DNA from: Panacagrimonas sp052389915
GTDB lineage: Bacteria > Pseudomonadota > Gammaproteobacteria > Nevskiales > Nevskiaceae
Length of the DNA: 64,000 nucleotides
Direction of reading: 5' to 3'
NCBI GenBank assembly: GCA_052389915.1
Contig: JBQTHL010000015.1
Location: 62,001 to 126,000 of the forward strand
Under the pieces are notes generated by a model. It had not been told where the DNA came from and made no database searches. It saw only the letters and a program-made list of their open reading frames with translations. Shown one piece after another: positions 1 through 8,417 of the stretch (the stretch's first letter is position 1; every line of letters begins with the position of its first letter). Made by a program: the position numbers and the translations under genes.

Positions 1-749
1 GCCGGTGGTGCGGGCTTCTTGTGAAAGCGCGCCCCACGCAGCCAGATTTTCAATGCTTCCCAGTGAATGCCCGCCACGACTTTCAAGGTCATGGCCGGCA
101 TCTTCACCACCTCCCAGACAATGGCGCGGTCGGTCAGGGCTTTTCGTTCCCCCGCCAGTGTCGCGTCGAGGATCGGAACTCCTTCGCGCGACTCGTGGAT
201 GGCCACCCGCAACCGCTCTCCCGGCTCGCTCAACAAGAATCGGTAACGTCCCACGAGATCGAAAAACGGCGACACGTGGAAGCATTTCTCCTTGTTCAGC
301 TCAGACTCATACGCGATGGGGACGCCGCCGGATGCCAGGACGTAGGAATGTTTTTCGCCAAAGGTATTGCGTACTTCGGCGATGACCGCGCGCAGGGAGC
401 CGTCGCGATGCTCGCAGTACCACAGGCTGATGGGGTTGAAACCAAAGCCAAACAGACGCGGCATGCATAGCAGGCGGATGCGTCCCCCTTCGAGCGCAAT
501 GCCTTGTGTTTGCAGCATTGCTTCCGCCCAGCGACGCAAACCTCCGCGTTGTCCATGACCGAAATCGCGGTCGCGGAAGGACAGGATGTTGAAGCGGTTA
601 TGCGAGAAAAATTTCAGATCGCGGGCCGCTTCATCGATGCGATCCACGTCCAACAGCAAGTAGAACACGCGATAGACAAAGCGGTAGAACGGCGCGATCA
701 GGCGCCGATGCATGACTCTTGCGGGATAAAGAGCGGCCGCTGCGTTCAC
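1..749 (-). CDS. DUF1365 family protein (3' end cut by window edge)
   Basis: The minus strand is open from a GTG at 749-747 to the left edge, so about 249 codons are visible and the stop lies outside the window. The N-terminal part reads LYPARVMHRR followed by YRFVYRVFYLLLDVD, the usual opening of DUF1365 proteins; further conserved stretches are FNPISLWYC and the histidine-rich FSHNRFN region. The GTG overlaps the TGA of the upstream FAD oxidase by 4 bp (GTGA), so the two are almost certainly co-translated. DUF1365 genes are commonly paired with an FAD-dependent amine-oxidase-like gene and a cyclopropane-fatty-acid-synthase-like methyltransferase, which suggests a role in modified membrane fatty acids. 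That role is inference; the biochemical function is not settled. Confidence 0.85.
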   Translation of the reverse strand, partial: MNAAAALYPARVMHRRLIAPFYRFVYRVFYLLLDVDRIDEAARDLKFFSHNRFNILSFRDRDFGHGQRGGLRRWAEAMLQTQGIALEGGRIRLLCMPRLFGFGFNPISLWYCEHRDGSLRAVIAEVRNTFGEKHSYVLASGGVPIAYESELNKEKCFHVSPFFDLVGRYRFLLSEPGERLRVAIHESREGVPILDATLAGERKALTDRAIVWEVVKMPAMTLKVVAGIHWEALKIWLRGARFHKKPAPP

Positions 750-2023
750 AAGACGGCCCAGTCGGGCAGGCAGGTCGCATCGATCCCTTTGACCGCCCGC
801 AATCCCGACTTGAGCCCATCCTCATGAAACCCAAACTGCGTCCACGCGCCGGCAAACCAGACGCCGCGACGGTTCTGAATCTCGGGTAGCCGCTCGTGGG
901 TCATCACGCTATCCGGTCCGTAATGCGGGTGATGGTAGACCGTGTCGTACAAGACCTTGTCGCGCGGCACCTCGCGCGTCGGGTTTAGCGTGACGATGTA
1001 GTTCACCGCGCCGGGTAGTCCTTGCAGCTTGTTCATCCAGTAACTGCCCGAGATGGGGCGATCATGGACCTCGTCGCGGTCGTTGATGTAGTTCCAACTC
1101 GCCCAGGACGCGCGACGCTTGGGCAGGAAGGATTCATCGGTGTGCAGGACGCAGCGACTCTCGTTGTACGGAATGCCGCCGAGCACCGTGCGTTCGACCG
1201 CATCGGCATCGACCAGCAGGCGCAAGGCCTGGTCCGAATGCGTGGCGCAGACGGCGACGTCGAAGCATTGTTCATCCTCGTCGGTCTTGAGCGTCACGCC
1301 GGACGGATCACGATGAATCGAACGGATGGGCGTGTTGAGCTGCAGGCTGCCCTTGAAGCCCGCCAGCATCGGCTTGATGTACTGGTGCGATCCGCCGATC
1401 ACCGTGTGCCAGGTCGGCTGCTGCGTTGCCGTGAACAACGAGTGCGACTCGAAAAAGCGCATGAAGTCCGCGGCCGGATATTCCTGTGCCTTCTTCGGCG
1501 AACAGCTCCAGATCAAACCGGCCATCGGCAGCAGGTAACGGCTCGCCAGCTCCTTCGACAGCCCTGAGCCCGCCAGGAACTCGCCGAGCGTACCGGCCGG
1601 CAGAACTCCAGACTTCAGTATCCGGTTGCACTTGGCATTCAGGCGCAGGATGTCGATCAGCATGCGCAGATGCGAGATGCGGAACAGGTTCGAGGGCTGC
1701 GCGAACACCGTCCAGAACTGATCGCTGCCCATGTACTCGTAAGCGCCGTTCCCAAGCGATACGCCGAACGACATGCTCGTCGGCCGCGTCTTCACACCCA
1801 GCTCGCGAAACATCGCGGTGAGGTTGGGGTAGTTGACGCCGTTGTAGACGATCCAGCCCGTGTCCACGGACTGCACTCCGCCGCCGGGCAGCGAGACTTC
1901 GATGGTGTTGGTATGGCCGCCGACGCGGCCGTCCTGCTCGAACAGCGTAACTTCGTGGCGGCGCGACAGCAGGTAGGCAGAGATGAGCCCGGAGATGCCG
2001 GAGCCGATGACAGCAATATTCAT
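746..2023 (-). CDS. FAD/NAD(P)-binding amine-oxidase-like protein
   Basis: This is a 425-residue flavoprotein of the NAD(P)-binding/amine oxidase class. The dinucleotide-binding motif GSGISGL is at residues 7-13, followed by the acidic end of beta-2 (LFEQDGRVGGHTNT), as in protoporphyrinogen-oxidase and phytoene-desaturase-like enzymes. The C-terminal FAD-contact segment GVWFAGAW is present near residue 390. It overlaps the downstream DUF1365 gene by 4 bp. In other bacteria this pair sits with CFA-synthase-like methyltransferases, and relatives act in unusual fatty-acid (for example furan fatty acid) formation. The substrate here is unknown. The start at 2023 is an ATG directly before the Rossmann fold, leaving no room for a signal peptide, so the protein is cytoplasmic. 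Confidence 0.85.
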   Translation of the reverse strand: MNIAVIGSGISGLISAYLLSRRHEVTLFEQDGRVGGHTNTIEVSLPGGGVQSVDTGWIVYNGVNYPNLTAMFRELGVKTRPTSMSFGVSLGNGAYEYMGSDQFWTVFAQPSNLFRISHLRMLIDILRLNAKCNRILKSGVLPAGTLGEFLAGSGLSKELASRYLLPMAGLIWSCSPKKAQEYPAADFMRFFESHSLFTATQQPTWHTVIGGSHQYIKPMLAGFKGSLQLNTPIRSIHRDPSGVTLKTDEDEQCFDVAVCATHSDQALRLLVDADAVERTVLGGIPYNESRCVLHTDESFLPKRRASWASWNYINDRDEVHDRPISGSYWMNKLQGLPGAVNYIVTLNPTREVPRDKVLYDTVYHHPHYGPDSVMTHERLPEIQNRRGVWFAGAWTQFGFHEDGLKSGLRAVKGIDATCLPDWAVL

Positions 2024-2094
2024 GGGGAGGAGCGAGGGGATGCGAACAGCATTACGTCAGACCACCCGGTGCAGATGCCTGTCCCGGCTTCAAA

Positions 2095-2721
2095 TCAAGG
2101 CCTGAGTAGGTCTTTCAGCGCTGGCCAGATGGTGTCGAGTATGCGGCCCTGCACCGCTGCGTTGGGGTGGATGCCATCGCTCTGGAAAGATTTCGGATCG
2201 GTCGCGAAGCTCGCCAGCAGGAAGGGCACCAACGGCACCTTCTTGGTCTGCGATACCTCGGTGAACGTGCGGGTGAACGCGCCGGTATAGGCGGGCCCAT
2301 AGTTCTCGGGAATGCGCATCTCGAACAGCACCGCCGTGGCGCCGGACTTGGCCGACGTGTCCACGATCCGTTCAAGATTGGCGCGCATGGACTTCAGCGG
2401 CAGCGCCCGCAGACCATCGTTGCCACCCAGTTCCACCAGAACCAAATCCGGCTTATGGCGGTCCAGCAAGGCAGGCAGTCGCGCCAGTCCGCCCGCCGTG
2501 GTCTCGCCGCTCACCGAGGCGTTGACCACCGCGTGCGGCAAACCTTGAGACTTCAGCTTTTGCTCCAATAGAGAAACCCAGCCGTCGCCGGCATCCAGCC
2601 CGTAACCGGCTGACAGGCTGTCTCCGAGCACCAGGATCACTGGCACCGAAGACTTCGCCGCCACCGTCGCCGGCAGCAGACCCAGACTCAACAGCAGCAC
2701 GCAAACAAATCGGAGTGACAT
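2095..2721 (-). CDS. tesA: Arylesterase / lysophospholipase L1-like thioesterase I (TesA)
   Basis: This is a periplasmic SGNH hydrolase of about 208 residues that cleaves acyl thioesters and esters. A signal peptide (MSLRFVCVLLLSLGLLPATVAA) precedes block I with the nucleophile (GDSLSAGYG), block III GGNDGLR and the C-terminal SDGIHPN carrying the catalytic Asp and His. The open frame extends upstream into the divergent ATPase gene, but only the ATG at 2721 (or 2733) directly precedes a signal peptide. Its start codon overlaps the start codon of the divergent ybbA-like gene. The tesA/ybbA-ybbP arrangement matches that known from enterobacteria and many other gammaproteobacteria. Confidence 0.9.
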   Translation of the reverse strand: MSLRFVCVLLLSLGLLPATVAAKSSVPVILVLGDSLSAGYGLDAGDGWVSLLEQKLKSQGLPHAVVNASVSGETTAGGLARLPALLDRHKPDLVLVELGGNDGLRALPLKSMRANLERIVDTSAKSGATAVLFEMRIPENYGPAYTGAFTRTFTEVSQTKKVPLVPFLLASFATDPKSFQSDGIHPNAAVQGRILDTIWPALKDLLRP

Positions 2722-3397
2722 GGCAAGTGACATGGCGTGGGCGGTGCGCGCCCAGGATGTGGCGCATGAGATTAGCAACGGCGAAAAGCGCCTGAAGATT
2801 CTTGATGGGGTCGATCTCGCGATCTCGCAAGGGGAGTCCGCGGCGATCGTCGGTCGCAGCGGCTCTGGCAAGACCACCTTGCTGTCGATGCTCGCAGGCC
2901 TGGACCGGCCTACGCGCGGCCGCATCGAACTGGCCGGCACCGACCTGGGTCCTCTGGACGAGGACGGCCGCGCCAGGCTGCGTGCCGGTCGCGTCGGCTT
3001 CGTGTTCCAGTCTTTCCAGTTGCTGGCAGGGTTCACCGCGCTGGAGAACGCGAGGCTCGGTGCGGACCTTGCCGGTCACGCGGATGCGTCGAAGCGTGCG
3101 CGCGAAGCACTCGAACAAGTCGGCCTCGCGGAGCGGGCGAGCCATCATCCCTATCAGCTCTCGGGCGGCGAGCAGCAGCGCGTCGCTATCGCGCGTGCTT
3201 TCGCCGCCAGCCCCGCAATCCTGTTCGCCGACGAACCCACCGGCAATCTGGACAGCACCACCGGCGGCGAGATCATCGACCTGCTGTTCGCGCTCAACCG
3301 CGAGCGCGGCACCACCCTGGTGCTGGTCACGCATGACACTGACCTCGCCGGGCGCTGCGGTCGCGTGCTGACCCTAGTCAACGGCAGGTTGCAGTGA
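2720..3397 (+). CDS. ybbA: ABC transporter ATP-binding protein, YbbA/LolD type
   Basis: This 225-residue ABC ATPase is the nucleotide-binding half of a type VII (MacB/LolD-like) system. Walker A is GRSGSGKTT, the signature is LSGGEQQRVAIARAF, and Walker B is ILFADEPTGNLDS followed by the switch His in LVTHD. The sequence GGAG lies four bases before the ATG at 2720, which supports this start over the in-frame ATG at 2732. The gene overlaps the permease by 4 bp (GTGA), so translation is coupled. YbbA-YbbP pairs are conserved next to tesA; their substrate is not established, and extraction of lipids or envelope components is a family-level inference. Confidence 0.9.
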   Translation: MASDMAWAVRAQDVAHEISNGEKRLKILDGVDLAISQGESAAIVGRSGSGKTTLLSMLAGLDRPTRGRIELAGTDLGPLDEDGRARLRAGRVGFVFQSFQLLAGFTALENARLGADLAGHADASKRAREALEQVGLAERASHHPYQLSGGEQQRVAIARAFAASPAILFADEPTGNLDSTTGGEIIDLLFALNRERGTTLVLVTHDTDLAGRCGRVLTLVNGRLQ

Positions 3398-5847
3398 ACG
3401 TTTTGCGGCGCTGGCTTCGCACACCAGAGCTGTTGATCCTCGCGATTGCGGTCGCCATCGCCGTGGCGGCGAGCAGCGCGGTGGCGCTGTTCAGCGATCG
3501 CGTCGCCCGCGCGCTCAACGATCAGTCCGGCGAGGCCTTCGGTGCCGACGCGGCGATTCGTTCGCGCGATCCGCTGCCGCCCGATCTTGTCGAAAAGCTC
3601 GAAGCCATCGACACGAAGCGCGCGCAGCTCGTGCAGTTCCCGAGCGTCGCGTTTCTGGGCGAGAACTCCTCGCTCGCTGCGGTAAAAGCGGTGGACGCGA
3701 ACTATCCGCTGCGTGGCGCGCTACGCACCGCGGACGAGCCCTTCGGCGATGAGCGCACGGAGACGCGCGGCCCACCGTCCGGCGAAGTCTGGGTCGATCT
3801 GCGTCTGTGGCAGGACTTGGGTCTCGGTATCGGAAGCTCCATCCAGCTCGGCCAGTCGAGTTTTCGCGTCACGCGCCTGCTCACCTACGAGCCAGATCGC
3901 GGCGGCGGGTTCTCGGACCTCGCGCCGCGCGTGATGATTGCGCTCGAAGACCTTCCGGCCACGGGCCTGGTCACGACCGGTTCGCGCGTACAGTACACGC
4001 GCATGATCGCGGGCCCACCCGAAAGCATCGCCGCGCTGCGCGAGATTGAATTGCCAGAGAGCGTGCGCCTTCAGACCCCACAGGACGGACGGCCCGAGAT
4101 TCGCAATTCCCTGACGCGCGCGCAGCAGTTTCTCGACATTGCCGTGCTCTCCGCCATGCTGCTCGCGGGCGCCGCGATTGCGGCTTCTGCGCATCAGCAT
4201 GGCTTGCGCCTGCGTGACGAAGCGGCGGTGATGAAAGCGCTGGGTGCGACCTCGCGCGTGATCGCGCGACGTGCGCTGTTGCGTCTGCTGATGCTCGCGC
4301 TCGGCGCCGGAGCGGTAGGACTCGCCGTGGGCCTGGCTTCGCAAGGACTCATCGCTGTGGTGGCAGGCTCGCTGATGAATGCACCGCTGCCGGCGGTCGA
4401 TCCGCTCGCGGCGTTGTGGAGTCTGGGCCTGGCCTTGCTGCTCGTGTTCGGCTTCGCGGCGCCGCCTTGGCTCGCCGCGCGATACACGCCGCCGATCCGC
4501 GTGTTCCAGCGTCAGGCCGACGGGGGCAGTACCCGCATCGCGGGCGTGATTGCGGCGCTCGCGGCCGCGGGGCTGGTCGCGTTTCACACCGGCGACATCA
4601 AGCTCGCCGGCATCGTCATCGCAGGTGCCTGTGGCGCCGCCGTCATGCTCGGCCTGATGGCCTGGGCGCTGGTGTGCCTGCTCGCCGGCCTGCGCAGCCG
4701 CGGCGGCACCGCGATCCGGTTCGGCCTGGCCAACATCGCGCGGCGCCGCATGGCCAGCGTCGGTCAGGCGGTTGCGTTGGGCCTGGCCTTGCTCGCCCTG
4801 CTGCTGGTCGGCGTGGTGCGTTCCGATCTGCTCAGCACCTGGCAGAAGCGCCTGCCCACCGATGCACCCAACCAGTTCCTCATAAACATCCAGCCGGACC
4901 AGGTCGCGCCGCTGAAATCCTTCTTCGCCGAGCGCGGCTTTGCCGACCTGCGTCTATGGCCGATGACGCGTGCGCGCCTGATCGAACTGCGCGGCGAAGC
5001 CGTCACCGCCGACAGCTTCGACGACCCCGAAACTCAACGCTGGATCAATCGCGAGTTCAACATCTCCTGGACCGATCAATTCGGCGACGACAACCAGTTG
5101 ATCGAAGGCCCGTGGTGGGACCCCGCGACCCGCAACGAGCCCTGGCTGTCGGTCGACGACTACGCGGTCGAGCGGTTGAATCTCAAGCTCGGCGACAAGC
5201 TGAAATTGCAGATCGCCGACCGCGTGGTCGAGCTGAGCGTCTACAACGTGCGCAAGGTGAGCTGGGACAGTTTCCGTCCCAACTTCTTCCTGGTGGTTCC
5301 GCCCGGACTGATCGAGGACAGCGCGGCGCAGTGGATCACCAGCTTTCATCTCGGACGCGAGCAGCGGCCGCTGCTGCGCGAACTCATCACCGCGTTCCCT
5401 AACGTCACCGCGCTCGATCTCGATGCCGCGATGGCGCAGGTGCGCAGCATTCTCGACCGGGTGGTGCGCGCGGTGGAATTCATCTTCCTGTTCACGCTCG
5501 CGGCCGGACTGACCGTGCTGCTCGCGGCCATCGAAGGCACGCGCGCCGAGCGTGTGCGTGAAACCGCGCTGCTGCGCGCGCTGGGCGCGAGTAATCGCAC
5601 CATCAGCCTGGGCCTGCTCGCCGAGTACGCGGCGCTGGGCCTGGTCGCGGGCCTGGTCGCTGCCGCCGCGGCGCAAGCTCTCGGCTGGGGCCTGGCGCGA
5701 CAGGTGTTCGAACTGCCTTACGCCTTCAGCCTCACTCTATGGCTGGCCGGTGCGTTCGGCGGCAGCGTGCTGGTGAGCGTGCTGGGGTGGGTGTCGTTGC
5801 GCCGCACCTTGGCGACCTCGCCGACGCGGGCCTTGGCGGCCGCGTAG
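3394..5847 (+). CDS. ybbP: FtsX-like ABC transporter permease, YbbP type
   Basis: This 817-residue inner-membrane permease starts at a GTG overlapping the ATPase stop codon. One TM segment lies at about residues 10-33. A large periplasmic MacB-PCD-like domain follows, then an FtsX core near residues 250-370 (VAVLSAMLLAGAAIAASAHQH, with a coupling-helix region ALGATSRVIARR), a central TM pair, a second periplasmic domain, and a second FtsX core at about 680-810 (RETALLRALGASNRT). Duplicated FtsX cores and this length fit YbbP. It works with the ATPase immediately upstream; no periplasmic adaptor is encoded next to it. A palindromic repeat begins at its stop codon. Confidence 0.88.
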   Translation: MNVLRRWLRTPELLILAIAVAIAVAASSAVALFSDRVARALNDQSGEAFGADAAIRSRDPLPPDLVEKLEAIDTKRAQLVQFPSVAFLGENSSLAAVKAVDANYPLRGALRTADEPFGDERTETRGPPSGEVWVDLRLWQDLGLGIGSSIQLGQSSFRVTRLLTYEPDRGGGFSDLAPRVMIALEDLPATGLVTTGSRVQYTRMIAGPPESIAALREIELPESVRLQTPQDGRPEIRNSLTRAQQFLDIAVLSAMLLAGAAIAASAHQHGLRLRDEAAVMKALGATSRVIARRALLRLLMLALGAGAVGLAVGLASQGLIAVVAGSLMNAPLPAVDPLAALWSLGLALLLVFGFAAPPWLAARYTPPIRVFQRQADGGSTRIAGVIAALAAAGLVAFHTGDIKLAGIVIAGACGAAVMLGLMAWALVCLLAGLRSRGGTAIRFGLANIARRRMASVGQAVALGLALLALLLVGVVRSDLLSTWQKRLPTDAPNQFLINIQPDQVAPLKSFFAERGFADLRLWPMTRARLIELRGEAVTADSFDDPETQRWINREFNISWTDQFGDDNQLIEGPWWDPATRNEPWLSVDDYAVERLNLKLGDKLKLQIADRVVELSVYNVRKVSWDSFRPNFFLVVPPGLIEDSAAQWITSFHLGREQRPLLRELITAFPNVTALDLDAAMAQVRSILDRVVRAVEFIFLFTLAAGLTVLLAAIEGTRAERVRETALLRALGASNRTISLGLLAEYAALGLVAGLVAAAAAQALGWGLARQVFELPYAFSLTLWLAGAFGGSVLVSVLGWVSLRRTLATSPTRALAAA

Positions 5848-5998
5848 GGCGGGCCATGCCCGCCCTACGACGACTGATGATGAGCTCTTCGTAGGGTGCT
5901 GATGAGGCGATAGCCGAATCGCACCAGCCCCTGCTCGATGAGGCGGCGAGCGATGCGATTACGCCGCAAAAGCCGCGGCTCCATCGCACCCTACGAGC
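5846..5998. repeat. Palindromic intergenic repeats (GTAGGG/CCCTAC family)
   Basis: Two inverted repeats fill the gap between ybbP and the next minus-strand gene. A short one at 5846-5870 reads TAGGGCGGGC...GCCCGCCCTA and overlaps the ybbP stop. A longer one spans about 5891-5998 with ends CGTAGGGTGC and GCACCCTACG around an imperfect inner palindrome. The GTAGGG/CCCTAC ends recur at 21950, 22121, 22703 and 22810. The sequence fits non-coding REP/MITE-like elements and could also act as a transcription stop between the convergent genes. Confidence 0.75.
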
Positions 5999-6049
5999 TT
6001 TCGGCGAACAAAGACGGAGGAGCGGGGCAATGGCGGGCTTCAGGAACGT

Positions 6050-6391
6050 TCAGTTGAACGCCGGTTGGAGACGCCCATACAACCAATGCAAAACGATAGC
6101 CGCAAAATAAATCAGCACGGCGATTTGAACGAATCGTGTGATGCGACCCAAAGTCGTTTGTTTTTGCTTCTGCTCGGCGGCTGCAATGCGAGCCCACTGT
6201 TCACGCGGAAGGCGCACGAAGGAGACCGCAAGCCAGACGAGCAACGGGGCCAGCATGAGAATCCCCAAAAGCTTTGACTGAAGCTGTGCCACCGCAAGGC
6301 AGGCAACGGCGTACGCGACTGACGTCAGAACGACAACTACCTGTTTCGCAGGAACACCCCGCTTGGCTGGCTCGTGAGGAGACTCGCTCAT
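6050..6391 (-). CDS. Small hypothetical membrane protein
   Basis: This 113-residue protein begins with a hydrophilic N-terminus (MSESPHEPAKRG). Three hydrophobic segments follow, at about residues 17-35, 40-57 and 88-106, with a charged loop (LPREQWARIAAAEQKQKQ) between the second and third. I do not recognise a family. The ATG at 6391 lies 9 bp from the stop of the SDR-fold gene transcribed in the same direction, so it is probably the last gene of that operon, after the lipoprotein and the dehalogenase-like gene. No catalytic motif is visible. Confidence 0.65.
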   Translation of the reverse strand: MSESPHEPAKRGVPAKQVVVVLTSVAYAVACLAVAQLQSKLLGILMLAPLLVWLAVSFVRLPREQWARIAAAEQKQKQTTLGRITRFVQIAVLIYFAAIVLHWLYGRLQPAFN

Positions 6392-6400
6392 CCGTAGCTG

Positions 6401-7084
6401 TTACCGCGGCACCCACCCACCGCAAACCGGAAACACCTGCCCCACAAAACAGTTCGCCGCATCGCTGCACAGGTAGGCCGCGAACTGTGCGTCCTCCTGG
6501 GCCGACACCAGCCGGCCCAGCGGCATTTCCCACTTGATGCGTTCCTTGAACGCGGGCAGCGTCTGCACCTCGGGCGGGAAATAGGTGGGGTTGTCCACCA
6601 GGTTCTGCGCGATGGCGTTGACCTGCACCTGGTGCGGCGCCACTTCCACGCCCAGGGCCTGGATGAAGGCGAGTTGTGCGCCGCGCGCGGCGCTGTAGGA
6701 CGTCGCGCGCTTCATGCCGCGTAGGGCAGAGGCGCTGCCCATCAACAGAATTTTTCCGGAGCGCCGTTCGATCATCTGCGGCAGCACAGCGCGCGCCAGC
6801 CGCGGCAGCGGATCGACCATGTGCGCGAACATCGAGCGCCATTCTTCTTCGGTGCTTTCCGAGATCAGCGTCTTCGGCGAGGGCGCGCCGAGATGCGCAA
6901 TCAGCACATCGACGTGACCTGCTGCACGCACGAGTTCGGCGGGCAGTTCGGGGTCGAGCAACGGACGTTCGTCCGCAATCACGATGGCGCCCAGTTCCGA
7001 CAGCACCTGGATCAGGGTCGGGCCCATGAAGATGTCGGCCTGCGTGAGCAGGATGCGCTTGCCGACGAGGCTGGTCGCCGACAT
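6401..7084 (-). CDS. Halohydrin dehalogenase-like SDR-fold enzyme
   Basis: This 227-residue protein has the SDR fold but not SDR cofactor chemistry. Instead of the TGxxxGxG dinucleotide motif it has T14-x4-F19-x-G21 (TQADIFMG), and instead of S-Y-K it has S117-x12-Y130-x3-R134 (ending SYSAAR). These two motifs together define halohydrin dehalogenases, which convert vicinal haloalcohols to epoxides and catalyse the reverse opening by halide, azide, cyanide or nitrite. The halide-pocket-like segment NPTYFP (about residues 165-170) and the C-terminal VFPVCGGW also fit. The gene lies 2 bp downstream of a lipoprotein gene and upstream of a small membrane protein. Substrate is unknown; automated annotation would probably label it a generic SDR oxidoreductase. 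Confidence 0.8.
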   Translation of the reverse strand: MSATSLVGKRILLTQADIFMGPTLIQVLSELGAIVIADERPLLDPELPAELVRAAGHVDVLIAHLGAPSPKTLISESTEEEWRSMFAHMVDPLPRLARAVLPQMIERRSGKILLMGSASALRGMKRATSYSAARGAQLAFIQALGVEVAPHQVQVNAIAQNLVDNPTYFPPEVQTLPAFKERIKWEMPLGRLVSAQEDAQFAAYLCSDAANCFVGQVFPVCGGWVPR

Positions 7085-7086
7085 GG

Positions 7087-7563
7087 TTATTGCTCGGCGG
7101 CGCGTGCGGACTTGAATTCCGTGATCTGCGTGTCGAGGTATTCCTTGGCCTGGATTGCCGCCACGAATGGCGCGGTCATGACGTAGTAAGGAACTTCGTA
7201 GGTCAGTCGAAGCGTAGGGTAGCGCTCGAATTGAGTGCGGATAACGGCGTCGATGGAGTCATCCGCTTTCGCGAGCAGGACCAGGGGCGCGAAAATAGTG
7301 TCGGCCGCGACGCTGGGCGCAAGGTCCAGCACGGGATACCTCGGCGGCACGATGCCGCGGGAGTAGTACCAGCCCAGGGCATCGCCGTCGCCACGGATCG
7401 CTGCCATGTTGAGCCGATATCCGGAGTACAACTCGCGGCGCTCCAGGCCCTCGAACAGCGGGGCGTCATGAGGATGGCGGACGGGCAAGGTTCTACTGGT
7501 AGCGCATCCGGCAAGCGTCCCGACGCAGATCAAGGCAAGTGCCGATTGGGTTAGCGCGTTCAT
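7087..7563 (-). CDS. Putative outer-membrane lipoprotein (YceK/DUF1375-like)
   Basis: This 158-residue protein has a lipoprotein signal peptide ending in the lipobox LAGC (Cys at about residue 20), so it should be lipidated and exported. The mature part contains YSGYRLNM and then YPVLDLAPSVAADTIFAP, resembling the YSG...D.P.S..ADT..LP pattern of YceK/YidQ-family lipoproteins. The family assignment is tentative and its function is unknown. It is followed after 2 bp by the halohydrin dehalogenase-like gene on the same strand, so the two are very likely co-transcribed. Confidence 0.7.
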   Translation of the reverse strand: MNALTQSALALICVGTLAGCATSRTLPVRHPHDAPLFEGLERRELYSGYRLNMAAIRGDGDALGWYYSRGIVPPRYPVLDLAPSVAADTIFAPLVLLAKADDSIDAVIRTQFERYPTLRLTYEVPYYVMTAPFVAAIQAKEYLDTQITEFKSARAAEQ

Positions 7564-7621
7564 GCTGACTCCTCGAAGCGAACTCGGATCTCTTTGCGAG
7601 CTAGGCTAGCACCATCAACCG

Positions 7622-8410
7622 TCATGACGATATCGCGCGCATGAACGGCTCCACGTCCGGTGCAAAGGCCTCGTGCGCTCTCAGCTTCGCGAAGTGCGCC
7701 GTCGCCAGCGGGAAGCTGGAGACCTGCTCCGACAGGATCGGCGCGAGGCCGCTCTTGCGCAGCAGTTCCGTGTGCAGAGCCTCGTTGTGAAACAGCGCGA
7801 ATTCGGCAACGAAGCAGAGGTCCGCCAGGCTTAGCCCATCGCTCACGATGTTTTCTCCTGCGACCGACAGCGCGCGCTCGATGCCGCTCAGGTATGTGGT
7901 GAAGGCCTGGCTCGCACGCGCGTGCACTTCGGCCGGAACCGCGCCCGCGCGCAGCGCCAGGATGTAGAGCTGCGCATCGCGCGCGAACACCAGGCTGGCG
8001 TCGAGAAAGCTGTCGATGCGCGAGGCGGTGTAGGGGTCGGAGCCGTACAGCGGAAAGCGATCCGCGCCCAGGCGCGCGACAGTGCGCATGATGCTGTTGG
8101 ATTCGAAAATGCCGACGCGCCCGTCCGGACTGAATGCGGCCGGCACCGTGCCGAAAGGATGCGCTTCGAGAAACGCTTCGGTCTTGAACAGCTTGCCGCC
8201 GAAGCCGGTCCTGGCGCCGCGCTGCAACTCACTTGCGGCCACTTGCTCCGCGCTCGACAGCGGGTGCGCGTCGAAGTCCCACAGCCAGTCTTGCAGCTCG
8301 TGTGGCGCTGCGCCGCGCACCTCCACGTCCACTCCGCAGAGCCGAGCCGCGATGGTCGCTTTCCAGATTCGCGGGTTGGGCAGGTAAGAAAAAATTCGGA
8401 GCTGGGGCAT
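7622..8410 (-). CDS. Glutathione S-transferase family protein
   Basis: The frame opens further upstream, but the ATG at 8410 (MPQLRIFSYLPNPRIWKATIAA) starts at the expected first beta strand, giving 262 residues. The N-terminal thioredoxin-fold half contains a cis-Pro region GTVPAAF and the glutathione-binding FESNSIMRTVARL, in which ES-N-S corresponds to the usual gamma-glutamyl-binding ES motif. The helical C-terminal half contains SLADLCFVAEFALF, the usual N-capping box region (SxAD). Its N-terminus resembles eEF1B-gamma-like GSTs. It ends close to, but is not obviously coupled with, the lipoprotein gene. The substrate is unknown. Confidence 0.82.
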   Translation of the reverse strand: MPQLRIFSYLPNPRIWKATIAARLCGVDVEVRGAAPHELQDWLWDFDAHPLSSAEQVAASELQRGARTGFGGKLFKTEAFLEAHPFGTVPAAFSPDGRVGIFESNSIMRTVARLGADRFPLYGSDPYTASRIDSFLDASLVFARDAQLYILALRAGAVPAEVHARASQAFTTYLSGIERALSVAGENIVSDGLSLADLCFVAEFALFHNEALHTELLRKSGLAPILSEQVSSFPLATAHFAKLRAHEAFAPDVEPFMRAISS

Positions 8411-8417
8411 GGGTGTT

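Noticed and set aside
6401..7084. Annotation as a standard NAD(P)-dependent SDR oxidoreductase
   Set aside because: The glycine-rich cofactor motif is absent and the catalytic Lys is Arg; both substitutions match the halohydrin dehalogenase pattern.
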